From Alphaproteobacteria bacterium MarineAlpha5_Bin12 (GTDB lineage: Bacteria; Pseudomonadota; Alphaproteobacteria; HIMB59; GCA-002718135): DNA of 64,000 nucleotides. Below are positions 29,035 through 39,907 of this stretch, in pieces. Below the pieces are notes generated by a model that was given only the letters and a program-made list of their open reading frames with translations, did no database searches and was not told the DNA's origin. Location: positions 158,456 to 222,455 of the forward strand of contig PTKS01000002.1 in the NCBI GenBank assembly GCA_002937855.1. The letters run 5' to 3'. Numbering within the stretch: position 1 is the stretch's first letter; every line of letters starts with the position of its first letter. Made by a program: the position numbers and the translations under genes.

Positions 29035-31899
29035 TTATTTTAAAATATGTTCATTTAGATATTTACCTGTAAAACTATTCTTTTTTTTAACAATTTCTTC
29101 AGTTTTACCAGAAAAAACAATATTTCCCCCTAATTTATCTCCTCCCTCAGGACCCAAATCAATTATCCAATCAGAGGTTTTTATCACATCCAAATTGTGT
29201 TCTATAACTATAACTGTATTTTTATCATCAACTAGTTTGTGAAGAATATTAAGTAGTTTTTTTACGTCATCAAAATGCAAACCTGTTGTTGGCTCATCAA
29301 GTATATATAGAGTTTTTCCAGTTGACCTTTTACTTAATTCTTTTGAAAGTTTTATTCTTTGAGCTTCTCCTCCAGATAATGTTGTAGCTGATTGTCCAAC
29401 TTTAATATAACCTAATCCAACTTCTTTTAGAGTATATAATTTATCTTTTATAGGAGTAATATTAATAAAAAAATTATAAGCTTCATCCACTGTCATATTC
29501 AAAACATCAGCAATTGTTTTATCTTTATATTTTACTTGAAGTGTTTCCCTATTAAATCTACTTCCTTTACATAAATTACATTGTACGTACACATCTGCTA
29601 ATAAATGCATTTCAATTTTTTTTACTCCATCTCCTTCACATTCTTCACATCTACCACCTTCAACATTAAAAGAAAACCTTCCAGGTTTATAGCCTTTTAA
29701 TTTTGCTTCTGGTAAATTAGAAAACCAATCTCTAATAGGTGTAAAACATCCTGTATATGTTGCAGGATTTGACCTTGGAGTTCTTCCAATAGGTGATTGA
29801 TTAATATCAATTACTTTTAATAAATTGTTTGCACCTTTCATATTGAAATCAGATTCTGTTTTGTTTCCTGTGGTATTAAAATACTCATAAAGTTTAGGAT
29901 ATATAGTATCAATTAGTAATGATGATTTACCACTACCAGATACTCCAGTAATACATGTAAAAGTCTCTAAAGGTATGTTTATTGATATATTTTTTAAATT
30001 ATTTTTTTTAATATTATAAAAAGATAATAATTTATTATTTATTTTTCTTTTTTTTGGAATATTTATTTTTATTTCACTATTTAAATATTTAGCTGTTAAG
30101 CTATTTTTAGATTTTAATATATCATTCAAATTTCCTTCAGCAGTAATTGAACCTCCATTGATTCCAGCTTTCACTCCAATATCAATTATATGATTAGCAG
30201 ATCGTATAGCGTCTTCATCATGCTCAACAACAATAACTGTATTTCCTAAATCTCTTAATCTTTTTAATGTTTCTAAAAGTCTTTTATTATCTCTTTGATG
30301 AAGTCCTATTGAAGGTTCATCCAATACATACAATACACCAGTTAATCCTGATCCTATTTGACTAGCTAGTCTAATTCTTTGTGACTCACCCCCAGATAAT
30401 GTTTTACTTGATCTTGATAAAGTTAGATAATCAATACCTACTTTTACTAAAAATGATAATCTATCTGTTATTTCTTTAATTAAGTTTTTTGCAATTTCTT
30501 TTTCATTTTTGTTTAATTTTTTTTCTAATGATTTAAACCATTCTAAAGATTGTTTTATATTTTTTTTAGTTAATTCACCTATATGTAATCCGTCAACTTT
30601 TACTGCCATAGCTTGTTCATTTAACCTATAACTGTTACAAACTTGACAATCAGCATCAGATAAATATTTTTCTAACTCGTGTTGAACCCAGAATCTTTCA
30701 GTTTCATTGTATTTTTTGTCAATATAATTAATTATTCCTTCAAAGCTTTTACTTCCATCTGTTATTGAATTTATAGTTAATAATTTTATATCATTTAAGT
30801 TATCTGATCCCTCTAAAATTATTTTACGAATTTTTTTTGGTATTTTTCTCCATTCAGTATTTATTTCAATTTTATAATGACTTAAAATAGATGATAATAA
30901 TTGTATTAAAAATTTTTTATTTCTTGAAAATACTTTAGTTTCCCAGGGTCTTAATGCTCCATCAATAATTGATTTGCTGTCGTCTGGTACAATTAAATTT
31001 TCATCGAAATATTTTTCATAACCTATACCATCACACTCTTTGCATGCACCTTGAGGATTATTAAAACTAAATAATCTTGGCTCTATTTCTTCAATAGTAA
31101 ATCCACTTACTGGACATGCAAATTTTGACGAATATATTTGTATTTTTTTTGTATCTAAATTTTCTACATAAAGAATTCCATTGCTTAAATTTAAACAAGT
31201 TTCAATACTTTCAGCTAATCTAGATTTTGTATTTTTAATATGTTTTTTTTGTAAAGAATTTTTATCCAAATAAATTCTATCAACAATAACATCTATATTA
31301 TGTTTATATTTTTTATCCAACTTTGGAGATTCATTAATATCGTATATCATGTTATTAATCTTAATTCTCTGGAAACCCATTTTTTTAAATTCTTCTATTT
31401 CTTTTTTGTACTCACCTTTTTTATTTCTAGCGATTGGTGATAATAAATAAATTTTATTATTCTTGTCATTTTGAATTATGGTATCTACAATTTCTGAAAT
31501 TGATTGAGGTCTTATTGGTTTTCCTGTTGTGGGAGAGTAGGGGACTCCAATTCTCGCATATAACACTCTTAGATAATCATAAATTTCAGTAATAGTTCCA
31601 ACAGTAGATCTTGGATTTTTTGATGTTGTCTTTTGCTCTATAGATATTGCTGGTGAAAGTCCTTCTATGCTATCAACCTCTGGTTTTTCCATCATCTGTA
31701 AAAATTGTCTTGCATATGCACTTAAAGATTCAACGTACCTTCTTTGACCTTCTGCATAAATAGTATCAAAAGCTAAAGTTGATTTTCCTGAACCACTTAC
31801 TCCAGTTATTACAATTAAGTTGTTTTTTGGTATTTCTAGGCTAATATTTTTAAGATTATGCTCTCTAGCCCCTTTTATAATAATTTTATCTATATCCAT
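29035..31899 (-). CDS. uvrA: Excinuclease ABC subunit A
   Basis: This 954-residue damage-recognition ATPase of nucleotide excision repair carries two ABC modules. The first Walker A is GVSGSGKSTLAF and the second GVSGSGKSSLL. Two LSGGE signatures and two Walker B DEP motifs are present. Zinc-finger cysteines are visible in the pair CDGIGYE region and in CEECEGDGVKK with CNLCKG. Length is normal. It is divergent from ssb, an arrangement conserved in alphaproteobacteria and many other proteobacteria. Confidence 0.98.
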   Translation of the reverse strand: MDIDKIIIKGAREHNLKNISLEIPKNNLIVITGVSGSGKSTLAFDTIYAEGQRRYVESLSAYARQFLQMMEKPEVDSIEGLSPAISIEQKTTSKNPRSTVGTITEIYDYLRVLYARIGVPYSPTTGKPIRPQSISEIVDTIIQNDKNNKIYLLSPIARNKKGEYKKEIEEFKKMGFQRIKINNMIYDINESPKLDKKYKHNIDVIVDRIYLDKNSLQKKHIKNTKSRLAESIETCLNLSNGILYVENLDTKKIQIYSSKFACPVSGFTIEEIEPRLFSFNNPQGACKECDGIGYEKYFDENLIVPDDSKSIIDGALRPWETKVFSRNKKFLIQLLSSILSHYKIEINTEWRKIPKKIRKIILEGSDNLNDIKLLTINSITDGSKSFEGIINYIDKKYNETERFWVQHELEKYLSDADCQVCNSYRLNEQAMAVKVDGLHIGELTKKNIKQSLEWFKSLEKKLNKNEKEIAKNLIKEITDRLSFLVKVGIDYLTLSRSSKTLSGGESQRIRLASQIGSGLTGVLYVLDEPSIGLHQRDNKRLLETLKRLRDLGNTVIVVEHDEDAIRSANHIIDIGVKAGINGGSITAEGNLNDILKSKNSLTAKYLNSEIKINIPKKRKINNKLLSFYNIKKNNLKNISINIPLETFTCITGVSGSGKSSLLIDTIYPKLYEYFNTTGNKTESDFNMKGANNLLKVIDINQSPIGRTPRSNPATYTGCFTPIRDWFSNLPEAKLKGYKPGRFSFNVEGGRCEECEGDGVKKIEMHLLADVYVQCNLCKGSRFNRETLQVKYKDKTIADVLNMTVDEAYNFFINITPIKDKLYTLKEVGLGYIKVGQSATTLSGGEAQRIKLSKELSKRSTGKTLYILDEPTTGLHFDDVKKLLNILHKLVDDKNTVIVIEHNLDVIKTSDWIIDLGPEGGDKLGGNIVFSGKTEEIVKKKNSFTGKYLNEHILK

Positions 31900-31978
31900 T
31901 AAAAATATGCTATTTATGATTAGAAAATATCTACAAAACTGATATAGTGTATCAAAATAATTTATTCGAGGAAAAATA

Positions 31979-32434
31979 ATGGCAGGTAGTGTTAATAAAG
32001 TTATATTATTGGGAAATATAGGGAAAGATCCAGAAATAAAAGCTACTCAAAATGGTTCCAAATTGGCTTCTTTTTCTATTGCAACATCAAAAAGATGGAA
32101 AGACAAACAAACTCAGGAATATAAAGATAAAACTGAATGGCATAAAGTAGTTATTTTTGGTGAAGGTTTGGTTGATATTGTTGAAAAATATGTAAAAAAA
32201 GGATCAAAAATCTATATTGAGGGAGAACTTCAAACAAGAAAATGGTCTGATCAACAGGGTAATGATAGATATACAACTGAGGTAATTTTACAAGGTTATA
32301 ATTCAACACTCACATTATTAGACAATAGGGGTAATACAAATCAATCTATAGAAAATAAAAGTGAAGATATAAGTGTTGAAGACAATTCAGAAAAATCAGG
32401 CGATTCTAATATAGATGATGATATACCATTTTAA
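31979..32434 (+). CDS. ssb: Single-stranded DNA-binding protein
   Basis: This 151-residue SSB has an N-terminal OB fold (GSVNKVILLGNIGKDPEIK, FSIATSKRWKDK, TEWHKVVIFG), an acidic linker, and the conserved tip DDDIPF that recruits replication and repair proteins. GAGG lies 8 bases before the ATG. It is divergent from uvrA with 79 bases between, and gyrA follows 142 bases later. Confidence 0.97.
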   Translation: MAGSVNKVILLGNIGKDPEIKATQNGSKLASFSIATSKRWKDKQTQEYKDKTEWHKVVIFGEGLVDIVEKYVKKGSKIYIEGELQTRKWSDQQGNDRYTTEVILQGYNSTLTLLDNRGNTNQSIENKSEDISVEDNSEKSGDSNIDDDIPF

Positions 32435-32576
32435 TTAATGTATTTAATTAATTTACTCATATAAGTTATTGAAAATATAGATAAAATAATTTCAATATTT
32501 TAAATTTACTATTTGTTCACTAAATTTTTATTTGGTATAAAAATTATAAAATTTCTTCACTATTTACAGGTAAATT

Positions 32577-35273
32577 TTGAAATCAGATATAGAAAAAAAC
32601 AAGAAAGAGGATAATCAAATACCTCCTAATAAAACTGGAATTACAAGTGTTTCTTTAGAAAATGAAATGCGTAAAAGCTATCTAGACTATGCTATGAGTG
32701 TAATTGTAGCCAGGTCAGTTCCAGATATAAGAGATGGATTAAAACCAGTTCATAGAAGAATTTTATATTCAATGAATGAGTCAAATTACGTTTTTAATAA
32801 ACCTTATAGAAAATCTGCCAGAATTGTAGGTGATGTTATGGGAAAATACCATCCTCATGGTGATGCAGCAATTTATGATGCTATGGTTAGAATGGCACAA
32901 GATTTTTCAATGAGATTAGAACTTATTGACGGCCAAGGCAATTTTGGTTCAATGGATGGCGACCCTCCAGCTGCAATGAGATATACTGAGGCAAGACTTG
33001 CGAAAATAGCTAATTATTTAGTAGATGATTTAGATAAAGAAACCGTTGATTTCAATGCAAATTATGATGAAACTGCATTTGAACCTGTTGTCTTACCCGC
33101 TAAATATCCAAATATATTAATTAATGGTGCAGTAGGAATCGCTGTAGGCATGGCAACAAGTATTCCACCACATAATCTTAGAGAAGTTATAGATGCAACA
33201 ATAGCATTAATAGAAAATAATAATCTTTCAGTATCAGATTTAAATAAAATCATTAAAGGCCCTGACTTTCCAACAGGAGGAATAATTTTAAATAAAGAAG
33301 GAATTAAAAGTACATATGAAACTGGTAGAGGCTCTTGCACTATAAGATCCAAAACATCTTTTGAAGATATTAATAAAGATAAAAAAGCTATAATTATTCA
33401 TGAAATTCCATTTCAAGTAAACAAATCAAGATTACTAGAAAAAATAGCTGAAACAGTAAATAATAAAATCATTGAAGGAGTTTCTGATATTAGAGATGAA
33501 TCAGATCGAAAAGGAGTAAGAATTGTCATTGAATTAAAAAGGGATGTAGAACACGAAATAATATTGAATAAATTATTTAAGTTTACACCTCTGCAATCAA
33601 CATTTAGTTCAAATATTTTAGCATTAAACGATGGTAAACCAGAACAATTAAATTTAAAGCAAATTTTAAATGCTTTTATCGTCTTTAGAAAAAAAATAAT
33701 TACGAAAAGGACAATTTTTAATTTAAATCAATCAAGAAAAAAAGCTCATGTTTTAATAGGTTTCGTAATTTCTAACCTTAATCTTGATAAAATTTTAAAT
33801 TTGATAAGAAAATCAAAAAATACAAGTGAAGCTAAAAAAGCATTAATGAATGAGAAATGGCGATTAGGTGAAGATATAATTGAACTTGTAAAATTAATTG
33901 AAAATAATGAGGAAAATTTAGTAAGTTCAAAATATTCATTAAGTGAAGAACAGTCAAAAGCTATATTGGAACTTAGATTACATCGTCTTACAAGCTTAGA
34001 AAGAGAAGAAATTAAAACAGATTTAAATAAAGTTATTAAAGAAATTAATAATTATCTTGAAATTCTTAATTCTGATGAAATTCTTTTTAAAAAAATGAAA
34101 GAAGAAATGAATATTATTAAAGAAGAATTCTCTACAGAACGAAAATCAATTATTTTAGAAAATCAGCCTGATGAAAATTATGATGAAATTAAATATATCC
34201 AGAAGGAAGATATAGTAATTACACTATCTCACAGAGGCTATATCAAAAGAGTGCCATTAAAAAATTATAAATCTCAAAAAAGAGGTGGCAAAGGTAGAAC
34301 AGGGATGGCTACTAGAGACAACGATTTTGTTTCACAAATTTTTGTAGTATCAACTCATACCAAATTATTAATATTCTCGTCATTTGGTAAAGTCTATTCA
34401 TTGAATTCTTATGATATTCCCGAAGGTTCTCTCCAATCTAGAGGCAAGCCTATTATAAATATACTCCCTATAAAAAATGATGAAATTGTTTCTGCAGTGG
34501 TTCCTCTTCCTATTAATGAAGAAGAATGGAATAAATTATATATCATGTTTGCAACATCATTTGGAATGATAAGAAAAAATAAATTAATTGATGTAGCAAA
34601 AAGCGGTCAACAATCTCTAAGAGAATCTGGAAAAACTGCAATAAAATTAAATAAAGATGATAAACTAATAGGGGTAAATTTATGTAGAGATGTTGAAGAT
34701 ACTTTTTTATCTACTACAGACGGAAAGTGCTTAAGATTTCCAATAGCAAAAATTCGATTACATCAGGGCCTTATGTCTAAAGGAGTCAAAGGCATAAAAC
34801 TAAAAGATAAAAATAAAGTTATTTCAATGTGCACGTTAATTCATAGTAAAATTGATATATCAATTAGAAAGGAATTTTTAAAATATTCATCGGGTATGAG
34901 AAAAGATAATAAAACAAATGGTGAAAATTCTGATTTTATTGAATTAAGAAAACAAGAAGAATTTATATTTAGCATAACCTCAAAAGGTATTGGAAAAAGA
35001 TCTTCAGCATATGAATATAGAATTGCAAATAGAGGAGGTTATGGAATTACTGGAATAATTAAAACTAATAAAAGTGGAGATGTAATAAATTCATTTCCTG
35101 TAGAAAATGACGATGAAATAATTTTAGTAACTAATGGTGGAAAAATTATAAGAATTCCAGTTAAAGATGTAAGAATTGCTGGAAGAAGTACAAAAGGAGT
35201 TTCAATATTTAAAATTCCAGATACTGAAGAAATTGTATCAGTAACTAAAGTTAAATTACTAGATTATGAATAA
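32577..35273 (+). CDS. gyrA: DNA gyrase subunit A
   Basis: This 898-residue type II topoisomerase subunit makes negative supercoils with GyrB. The catalytic tyrosine is Y136 in [10 protein letters not shown]. The quinolone-region sequence is [10 protein letters not shown], with Ala at the position of E. coli Ser83. The GyrA box QKRGGKG and six-bladed C-terminal wrapping domain are present, so it is gyrase and not topoisomerase IV. TTG is the start; the first in-frame ATG falls inside the conserved N-terminal domain. It overlaps coaD by 8 bases. Confidence 0.97.
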   Translation: MKSDIEKNKKEDNQIPPNKTGITSVSLENEMRKSYLDYAMSVIVARSVPDIRDGLKPVHRRILYSMNESNYVFNKPYRKSARIVGDVMGKYHPHGDAAIYDAMVRMAQDFSMRLELIDGQGNFGSMDGDPPAAMRYTEARLAKIANYLVDDLDKETVDFNANYDETAFEPVVLPAKYPNILINGAVGIAVGMATSIPPHNLREVIDATIALIENNNLSVSDLNKIIKGPDFPTGGIILNKEGIKSTYETGRGSCTIRSKTSFEDINKDKKAIIIHEIPFQVNKSRLLEKIAETVNNKIIEGVSDIRDESDRKGVRIVIELKRDVEHEIILNKLFKFTPLQSTFSSNILALNDGKPEQLNLKQILNAFIVFRKKIITKRTIFNLNQSRKKAHVLIGFVISNLNLDKILNLIRKSKNTSEAKKALMNEKWRLGEDIIELVKLIENNEENLVSSKYSLSEEQSKAILELRLHRLTSLEREEIKTDLNKVIKEINNYLEILNSDEILFKKMKEEMNIIKEEFSTERKSIILENQPDENYDEIKYIQKEDIVITLSHRGYIKRVPLKNYKSQKRGGKGRTGMATRDNDFVSQIFVVSTHTKLLIFSSFGKVYSLNSYDIPEGSLQSRGKPIINILPIKNDEIVSAVVPLPINEEEWNKLYIMFATSFGMIRKNKLIDVAKSGQQSLRESGKTAIKLNKDDKLIGVNLCRDVEDTFLSTTDGKCLRFPIAKIRLHQGLMSKGVKGIKLKDKNKVISMCTLIHSKIDISIRKEFLKYSSGMRKDNKTNGENSDFIELRKQEEFIFSITSKGIGKRSSAYEYRIANRGGYGITGIIKTNKSGDVINSFPVENDDEIILVTNGGKIIRIPVKDVRIAGRSTKGVSIFKIPDTEEIVSVTKVKLLDYE

Positions 35274-35763
35274 AAAAATAGGAATATATCCAGGAACATT
35301 TGACCCTATTACTAATGGTCATCTTGACATAATCATTAGATCTATGAAAATTGTTGATACTTTAATTATCTCAATAGCAAATAATTCAAATAAAAAACCT
35401 CTTTTTTCTATTGATGAAAGAATTTCGATGATAAAAAAAGATATTAGTTCAATTAAAATTGCTAAAGATAAATCAATTAATGTGACTAAATTTAATGGAC
35501 TTTTGACAAGTTTTGCTAAAAAAAATAAAGCAAATTGTATTATTAGAGGTTTAAGGGCAGTTTCTGACTTTGAATATGAATTTCAAATGACTGGAATGAA
35601 TTATCGTTTAAATTCTAATATTGAGACTATTTTTCTTATGAGTACTGAAAAAAATTTATTTATATCATCAAATTTTATTAAAGAAGTTCACTATTTAGGT
35701 GGGAATGTTAATAATTTTGTATCTCAATTTGTCTTAAAAAAACTTAATAAAAAAAATAAATAA
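35266..35763 (+). CDS. coaD: Phosphopantetheine adenylyltransferase
   Basis: This 165-residue nucleotidyltransferase converts 4'-phosphopantetheine to dephospho-CoA. The HxGH-type motif is in [14 protein letters not shown], and the C-terminal signature is [30 protein letters not shown] is also typical. It overlaps the gyrA stop by 8 bases, the usual alphaproteobacterial neighbour. Confidence 0.97.
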   Translation: MNKKIGIYPGTFDPITNGHLDIIIRSMKIVDTLIISIANNSNKKPLFSIDERISMIKKDISSIKIAKDKSINVTKFNGLLTSFAKKNKANCIIRGLRAVSDFEYEFQMTGMNYRLNSNIETIFLMSTEKNLFISSNFIKEVHYLGGNVNNFVSQFVLKKLNKKNK

Positions 35764-35813
35764 TATTTTGCATTTTCAACAAAAATTAAATAAGAATTAT
35801 AGATATTTAAATT

Positions 35814-35889
35814 GGAGGATTAGCTCAGCTGGTAGAGCAGTTGACTTTTAATCAATTGGTCATAGGTTCGAATCCTATATCCTCCACCA
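35814..35889 (+). tRNA. tRNA-Lys (TTT)
   Basis: The cloverleaf has acceptor arm GGAGGAT/ATCCTCC, D arm AGCTCAGCTGGTAGAGC, anticodon loop CTTTTAA with TTT, and T arm with GGTTCGAATCC. The 3' CCA is encoded at 35887-35889. It is the tRNA for the most frequent lysine codon in this AT-rich genome. Confidence 0.96.
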
Positions 35890-35892
35890 TTT

Positions 35893-36318
35893 TTAATTAT
35901 TTTTATATTCTTTAACCAATATTTTCTTTATTTCTTTAGGTGAATAAAATTTACCTTTTCCAATTCCAGGACAAAAATTAATTATTTCTTTTTTCCATTT
36001 TTTAGTATTCATATTTTCTGGCCAAAACGGCCATGTTCTACATTGTTCTGGTCTGGCTGCGTAAACTGAACATTTTTTATGTTTAAGATAAATACAATTT
36101 CCGTTTAAATTAATTTCTTTTAATCTAATATAGCCGTCTTCTTTGACACAATTTCTTTCAATAAAATCTTTTTTCTTAATATTAAAAAAGTTTGCAAATC
36201 TCTTAATATCTTTTTTATTTAAATACACAAATCCATAACCTCCTCTTGAAACACAACATTTTCCAGAACCCTGACATTGAAATCTAGTCCCATTTATTAA
36301 TTTTTCTATATTTTTCAT
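35893..36318 (-). CDS. YkgJ-family cysteine cluster protein
   Basis: This 141-residue protein carries the YkgJ zinc or iron-chelating cysteine pattern: FQCQGSGKCC near the N terminus, GNCIYLKHKKCSVYAARPEQCRTWPFWP in the middle, and one further Cys in FCPGIG. The family is predicted to bind a metal through these cysteines and has no firm function. It starts 4 bases inside the 3' end of recG on the same strand, so it is the second gene of that unit. It ends 3 bases from the tRNA-Lys 3' end. Confidence 0.85.
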   Translation of the reverse strand: MKNIEKLINGTRFQCQGSGKCCVSRGGYGFVYLNKKDIKRFANFFNIKKKDFIERNCVKEDGYIRLKEINLNGNCIYLKHKKCSVYAARPEQCRTWPFWPENMNTKKWKKEIINFCPGIGKGKFYSPKEIKKILVKEYKNN

Positions 36319-38387
36319 CCCGATTTTAATGTTTTTAAAGCAATATCTTTTTCAAATAAATATAATAAATTTTTATGATTTTCATTAATATTAATTTCTT
36401 TAGTACTGATAAATAAATTATCAATTTCTAACCTTGCAGAATCAAACAAATCTTTATCAAATGTTAAATCTGCTATAAAAAAATTTGGAAATCCACTTTG
36501 TTTTTTTCCAAGTATTTCACCCGGACCTCTGATTTCAAGATCTTTTTCAGCAATTTTAAAACCATCATTTGTTTTTCTCATAATATTTATTCTTTCTTTG
36601 GCAATTGAACCTAAGTTTTCTTTATATAATAAAACACAATTTGATTTGATATTACCCCTACCAACTCTTCCTCTTAATTGATGAAGTTGTGCTAATCCAA
36701 ATCTTTCTGCATGTTCTATTATAATACTGCTAGCATCTGGAATATCAATACCAACCTCAATTACAGTAGTAGCAACTAAAATATTATAGTTCTCATTTTT
36801 AAATTTTTTCATAATAATTTCTTTTTCTAAGCTTTTCATTTGACCATGTATTAATAATACATTTTGACCAAATATTTTTTTTAGTTTTTCATACCTTACA
36901 TTTGCAGCTTCAAGATCTATTTCTTCAGACTCATCAATCATTGGGCATACCCAATAGATTTTTTGATTTAATTTAATAATTCTTTTAATACCATCTATTA
37001 AATCTTTGATTTTATTTATTGGTTTTGCAGTTGTATTAATTTCAACTCTTCCTATTGGTTTTTCGATAATTCTTGATTCACTCATATCTCCATAAACAGC
37101 TAATGTTAATGTTCTAGGTATTGGGGTAGCAGTCATTACTAATATGTTTGGTTTTAAACCTTTATAAGTAAATGCTAATCTTTGATGAACACCAAATCTA
37201 TGTTGTTCATCAATAATAACTAGGCCTAATTTCTTAAAATGAACATCTTCCTGAATTAACGAATGGGTTCCTATAATTATATCAGCACTCTGATTTTTTA
37301 TTTGTTCTAATTTAATTTGCCTATCTTTTCCTATGTCTTTACCAGTTAGTAAAATTATCTTGAATTTAGTTGATTTTAAAAATTTTGATATTGTTTCATA
37401 ATGTTGGGTAGCAAGAATTTCAGTAGGAGCCATTATTGCATTTTGAAAACCAGATTCACATCCAATTAACATGGCGATTATTGAAATTATTGTTTTTCCA
37501 CTTCCAACATCACCTTGTAATAATCTAATCATTTGGTATTCAGATAATAAATCATTTTTAATTTCATTGATTGAGGTTTTTTGTGATTGTGTCAGTTCAT
37601 ATGGAAGAGATTTAATAAATATATTTATTTTATGATTATTTGAAAATTTAATTCCTTTATTTTTTTTATTGTATTGTTTAATTATAGACAGAGACAATTG
37701 ATGAGCCATTAATTCATCATATGCCAATCTTCTTCTAAATTGATTTTTATTAATTAAATCAGACTCATTTGTTGGGTTATGTATTTTATTTAAAGTATCT
37801 TTCCATGGTAAAAAATTATATTTTTTAATGGTTTTTATATTTATCCATTCATCTAAATTAGGTAAATTAATTAACGATTTAGTTAATGTCTTATAATAAA
37901 CTTTTTGTGTAATACCTTTTGTTAATGAATATAATGGTTGAAATATTTTTATTTCATTAATTTCGTTAATATTCAATATGTTTTCAGGATGTGTTATTTG
38001 AAATTTATTTTTATATAATTCTAATTTACCACTAATAATTTTTTCTTCGTTAAGAGGCAAAGAATTTTTAATATATGAACTACTACCTCTAAAAAAAACT
38101 ATGTCTATATCAACATTATTTGAATCACAATTAATTCTAAAAATTTTATTCTTAAAAAAAATATTATGTTTATTAATCTTAATTTTTAAAATTACATTTT
38201 TACCCAGATCATCTAATGTTATTTTCTTAATTAAATTTCTTTTCGAGAAATCTTTCGGTATATTCCAAAAGAAATAAACAATTTTTGAATCTCCAAATAA
38301 GTTTACAAATGCATTTTCTAATTTTGGACCAATACCTTTTAAAGATGAAATTTTTTTAAATAGTGGTATTATTTTTTCTGATCTCAT
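36315..38387 (-). CDS. recG: ATP-dependent DNA helicase RecG
   Basis: This 690-residue branch-migration helicase rescues stalled replication forks. An N-terminal wedge/OB domain (about 1-250) is followed by helicase motifs: I LLQGDVGSGKT, Ia APTEILA, II IIDEQHRFG, III VMTATPIPRTL, then the second RecA domain with TTVIEVGIDIP and QLRGRVGRG. Length is normal. It is divergent from sdhE, with short direct repeats between them. Confidence 0.97.
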   Translation of the reverse strand: MRSEKIIPLFKKISSLKGIGPKLENAFVNLFGDSKIVYFFWNIPKDFSKRNLIKKITLDDLGKNVILKIKINKHNIFFKNKIFRINCDSNNVDIDIVFFRGSSSYIKNSLPLNEEKIISGKLELYKNKFQITHPENILNINEINEIKIFQPLYSLTKGITQKVYYKTLTKSLINLPNLDEWINIKTIKKYNFLPWKDTLNKIHNPTNESDLINKNQFRRRLAYDELMAHQLSLSIIKQYNKKNKGIKFSNNHKINIFIKSLPYELTQSQKTSINEIKNDLLSEYQMIRLLQGDVGSGKTIISIIAMLIGCESGFQNAIMAPTEILATQHYETISKFLKSTKFKIILLTGKDIGKDRQIKLEQIKNQSADIIIGTHSLIQEDVHFKKLGLVIIDEQHRFGVHQRLAFTYKGLKPNILVMTATPIPRTLTLAVYGDMSESRIIEKPIGRVEINTTAKPINKIKDLIDGIKRIIKLNQKIYWVCPMIDESEEIDLEAANVRYEKLKKIFGQNVLLIHGQMKSLEKEIIMKKFKNENYNILVATTVIEVGIDIPDASSIIIEHAERFGLAQLHQLRGRVGRGNIKSNCVLLYKENLGSIAKERINIMRKTNDGFKIAEKDLEIRGPGEILGKKQSGFPNFFIADLTFDKDLFDSARLEIDNLFISTKEININENHKNLLYLFEKDIALKTLKSG

Positions 38388-38420
38388 ATATGATAAATTA
38401 TAATTATATATGATAAATTA
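38386..38420. repeat. Direct repeat at the recG-sdhE divergent start
   Basis: A 15-base perfect direct repeat (ATATATGATAAATTA) occurs at 38386-38400 and 38406-38420, with a 20-base period. The second copy contains the sdhE start codon. The first copy gives a second ATG at 38390 that opens a seven-codon frame ending in TGA at 38411-38413, overlapping the sdhE ATG. Confidence 0.85.
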
Positions 38421-38658
38421 CAAAAATAATTTAAAAAAAAAGATTTTATTCAGACTTATTTATACAGGTACTAAAGAAAGTGATATTTTATTCAAAAAAT
38501 ATTTTATTAATAAAATTGAAGATTTTAATTTAGAAGAATTAAATACAATAATTCAAATTTTAAGTGAATTTTCAGATACAGAGATATTGTCACTGCTAAA
38601 AAAAGAAACAATCAATAATAAATATGATAGTTTTATTAATAAAATTATTGAGAAATAA
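38410..38658 (+). CDS. sdhE: FAD assembly factor SdhE (succinate dehydrogenase assembly factor 2 family)
   Basis: This 82-residue helical protein matches the SdhE/Sdh5 family by size, by the KKILFRLIYTGTKESDILFKKYF segment and by its place next to recG, which is common in alphaproteobacteria. SdhE helps attach FAD to succinate dehydrogenase. The family motif R-G-x-x-E reads T-G-T-K-E here (residues 19-23), so the arginine is replaced. It ends 3 bases from the tRNA-Ser 3' end. Confidence 0.78.
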   Translation: MINYKNNLKKKILFRLIYTGTKESDILFKKYFINKIEDFNLEELNTIIQILSEFSDTEILSLLKKETINNKYDSFINKIIEK

Positions 38659-38661
38659 TCA

Positions 38662-38751
38662 TGGCGGAGAGTCAGGGATTCGAACCCCGGAAGGTGTTGC
38701 CACCTTGCTCGATTTCAAATCGAGTGCTTTCAACCGCTCAGCCAACTCTCC
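38662..38751 (-). tRNA. tRNA-Ser (TGA)
   Basis: This is a minus-strand class II tRNA. The acceptor arm is GGAGAGT/ACTCTCC, the anticodon loop contains TGA in GATTTGAAATC, and there is a long variable arm (CAAGGTGGCAACACCTTC). The T arm has GGTTCGAATCC and the 3' CCA is encoded. It is 90 bases including CCA. Confidence 0.96.
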
Positions 38752-38863
38752 TAATTACTTAAAATAACTACATTTAAGTATTTCTTTTGTCAAAATATAA
38801 TATGACCTTAATTAAAGTATAATTAAATATATAAATTAATTAAATTATTTTATAATAGATATT

Positions 38864-39907
38864 GTGTTTAAAAAAGTTATAAAATATTCAATAATATTCC
38901 TATTTTTATCTGCTAGCTGTTTATTTGCTGAATGCATTAAGCCCAAAATGCCTACTAACGAAGAATGGAATAAATGGATCAATAAAATATCCAAGGAGTC
39001 TCTTGATAATGGAATAAGTCAAAAAACTATTGAATTAGAATTATCAAATTTAAAACCTCTTGAAAAAATAATAATGAGAGACAGGTGCCAACCAGAAAGC
39101 ACCATTACTTTTAAAGAATATATTTATTATCGTTTAGATAAAACTAGAATCTACAAAGGTAAAATTAAAAGAGATGAATTTATTGATGAGTTAAATCTTG
39201 TTTCAAATAGGTATAACATTCAAAAAGAGTTTATTTTATCTATTTGGGGTTTAGAATCTTATTATGGACAAAATCAAGGTAAATCTAAAATTATTCCAGC
39301 ATTAACTACTTTAAGTTTTGATAAAAGAAGAAGTGATTTTTACAAAAAACAATTATTAGCTAGTTTAAAATTGATAGATTTAAAAATTGTTGATTCTCAA
39401 AACTTAGTCGGCTCTTGGGCAGGTGCCATGGGTCAAGTTCAATTTTTGCCAACAACATTCTTTGAATCTGCTGTTGATTTTAACAATGATGGTAATATAG
39501 ATATTTGGAAAACTGAAGAAGATGTTTTTGCCTCTATTGCAAACTATTTAACATCATTAGAAAAAGCTCCTTGGAACAAAAAAGAATCATGGGGAATTGA
39601 GATAATACCTCCTAAAAATATTAAACAAATTTATGATTCATTAAAAAAAACAAATCCTAAAGGCTGTTATGCTGTTAAAACAATGTCCATAGAAAAAAAA
39701 TTATCAGATTGGTCAAAATTGGGTTTTAAAAAAATTGATTATTCTAAGTTCATCAATCAAGATATTAATGCTAGGCTTGTTGCCCCTGACGGATTAGATG
39801 GTAGAATGTTTTTGGTTTTTAATAATTATAAAAGTATTTTATATTATAATTGTTCACATTATTATGCATTATCAATTGGTTTATTATCAGATGAGTTAAA
39901 AAAATGA
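38864..39907 (+). CDS. Lytic murein transglycosylase, MltB family
   Basis: This 347-residue exported protein starts with GTG and a signal peptide (hydrophobic stretch to ASCLFAEC). The catalytic glutamate is in SIWGLESYYGQNQGK, and GSWAGAMGQVQFLPTTF with a calcium-binding-like DFNNDGNIDIW follows; all are MltB hallmarks. It cleaves peptidoglycan glycan strands to 1,6-anhydro products. It overlaps the RlpA-like gene by 4 bases and with the carboxypeptidase forms a cell-wall cluster. Confidence 0.92.
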   Translation: MFKKVIKYSIIFLFLSASCLFAECIKPKMPTNEEWNKWINKISKESLDNGISQKTIELELSNLKPLEKIIMRDRCQPESTITFKEYIYYRLDKTRIYKGKIKRDEFIDELNLVSNRYNIQKEFILSIWGLESYYGQNQGKSKIIPALTTLSFDKRRSDFYKKQLLASLKLIDLKIVDSQNLVGSWAGAMGQVQFLPTTFFESAVDFNNDGNIDIWKTEEDVFASIANYLTSLEKAPWNKKESWGIEIIPPKNIKQIYDSLKKTNPKGCYAVKTMSIEKKLSDWSKLGFKKIDYSKFINQDINARLVAPDGLDGRMFLVFNNYKSILYYNCSHYYALSIGLLSDELKK

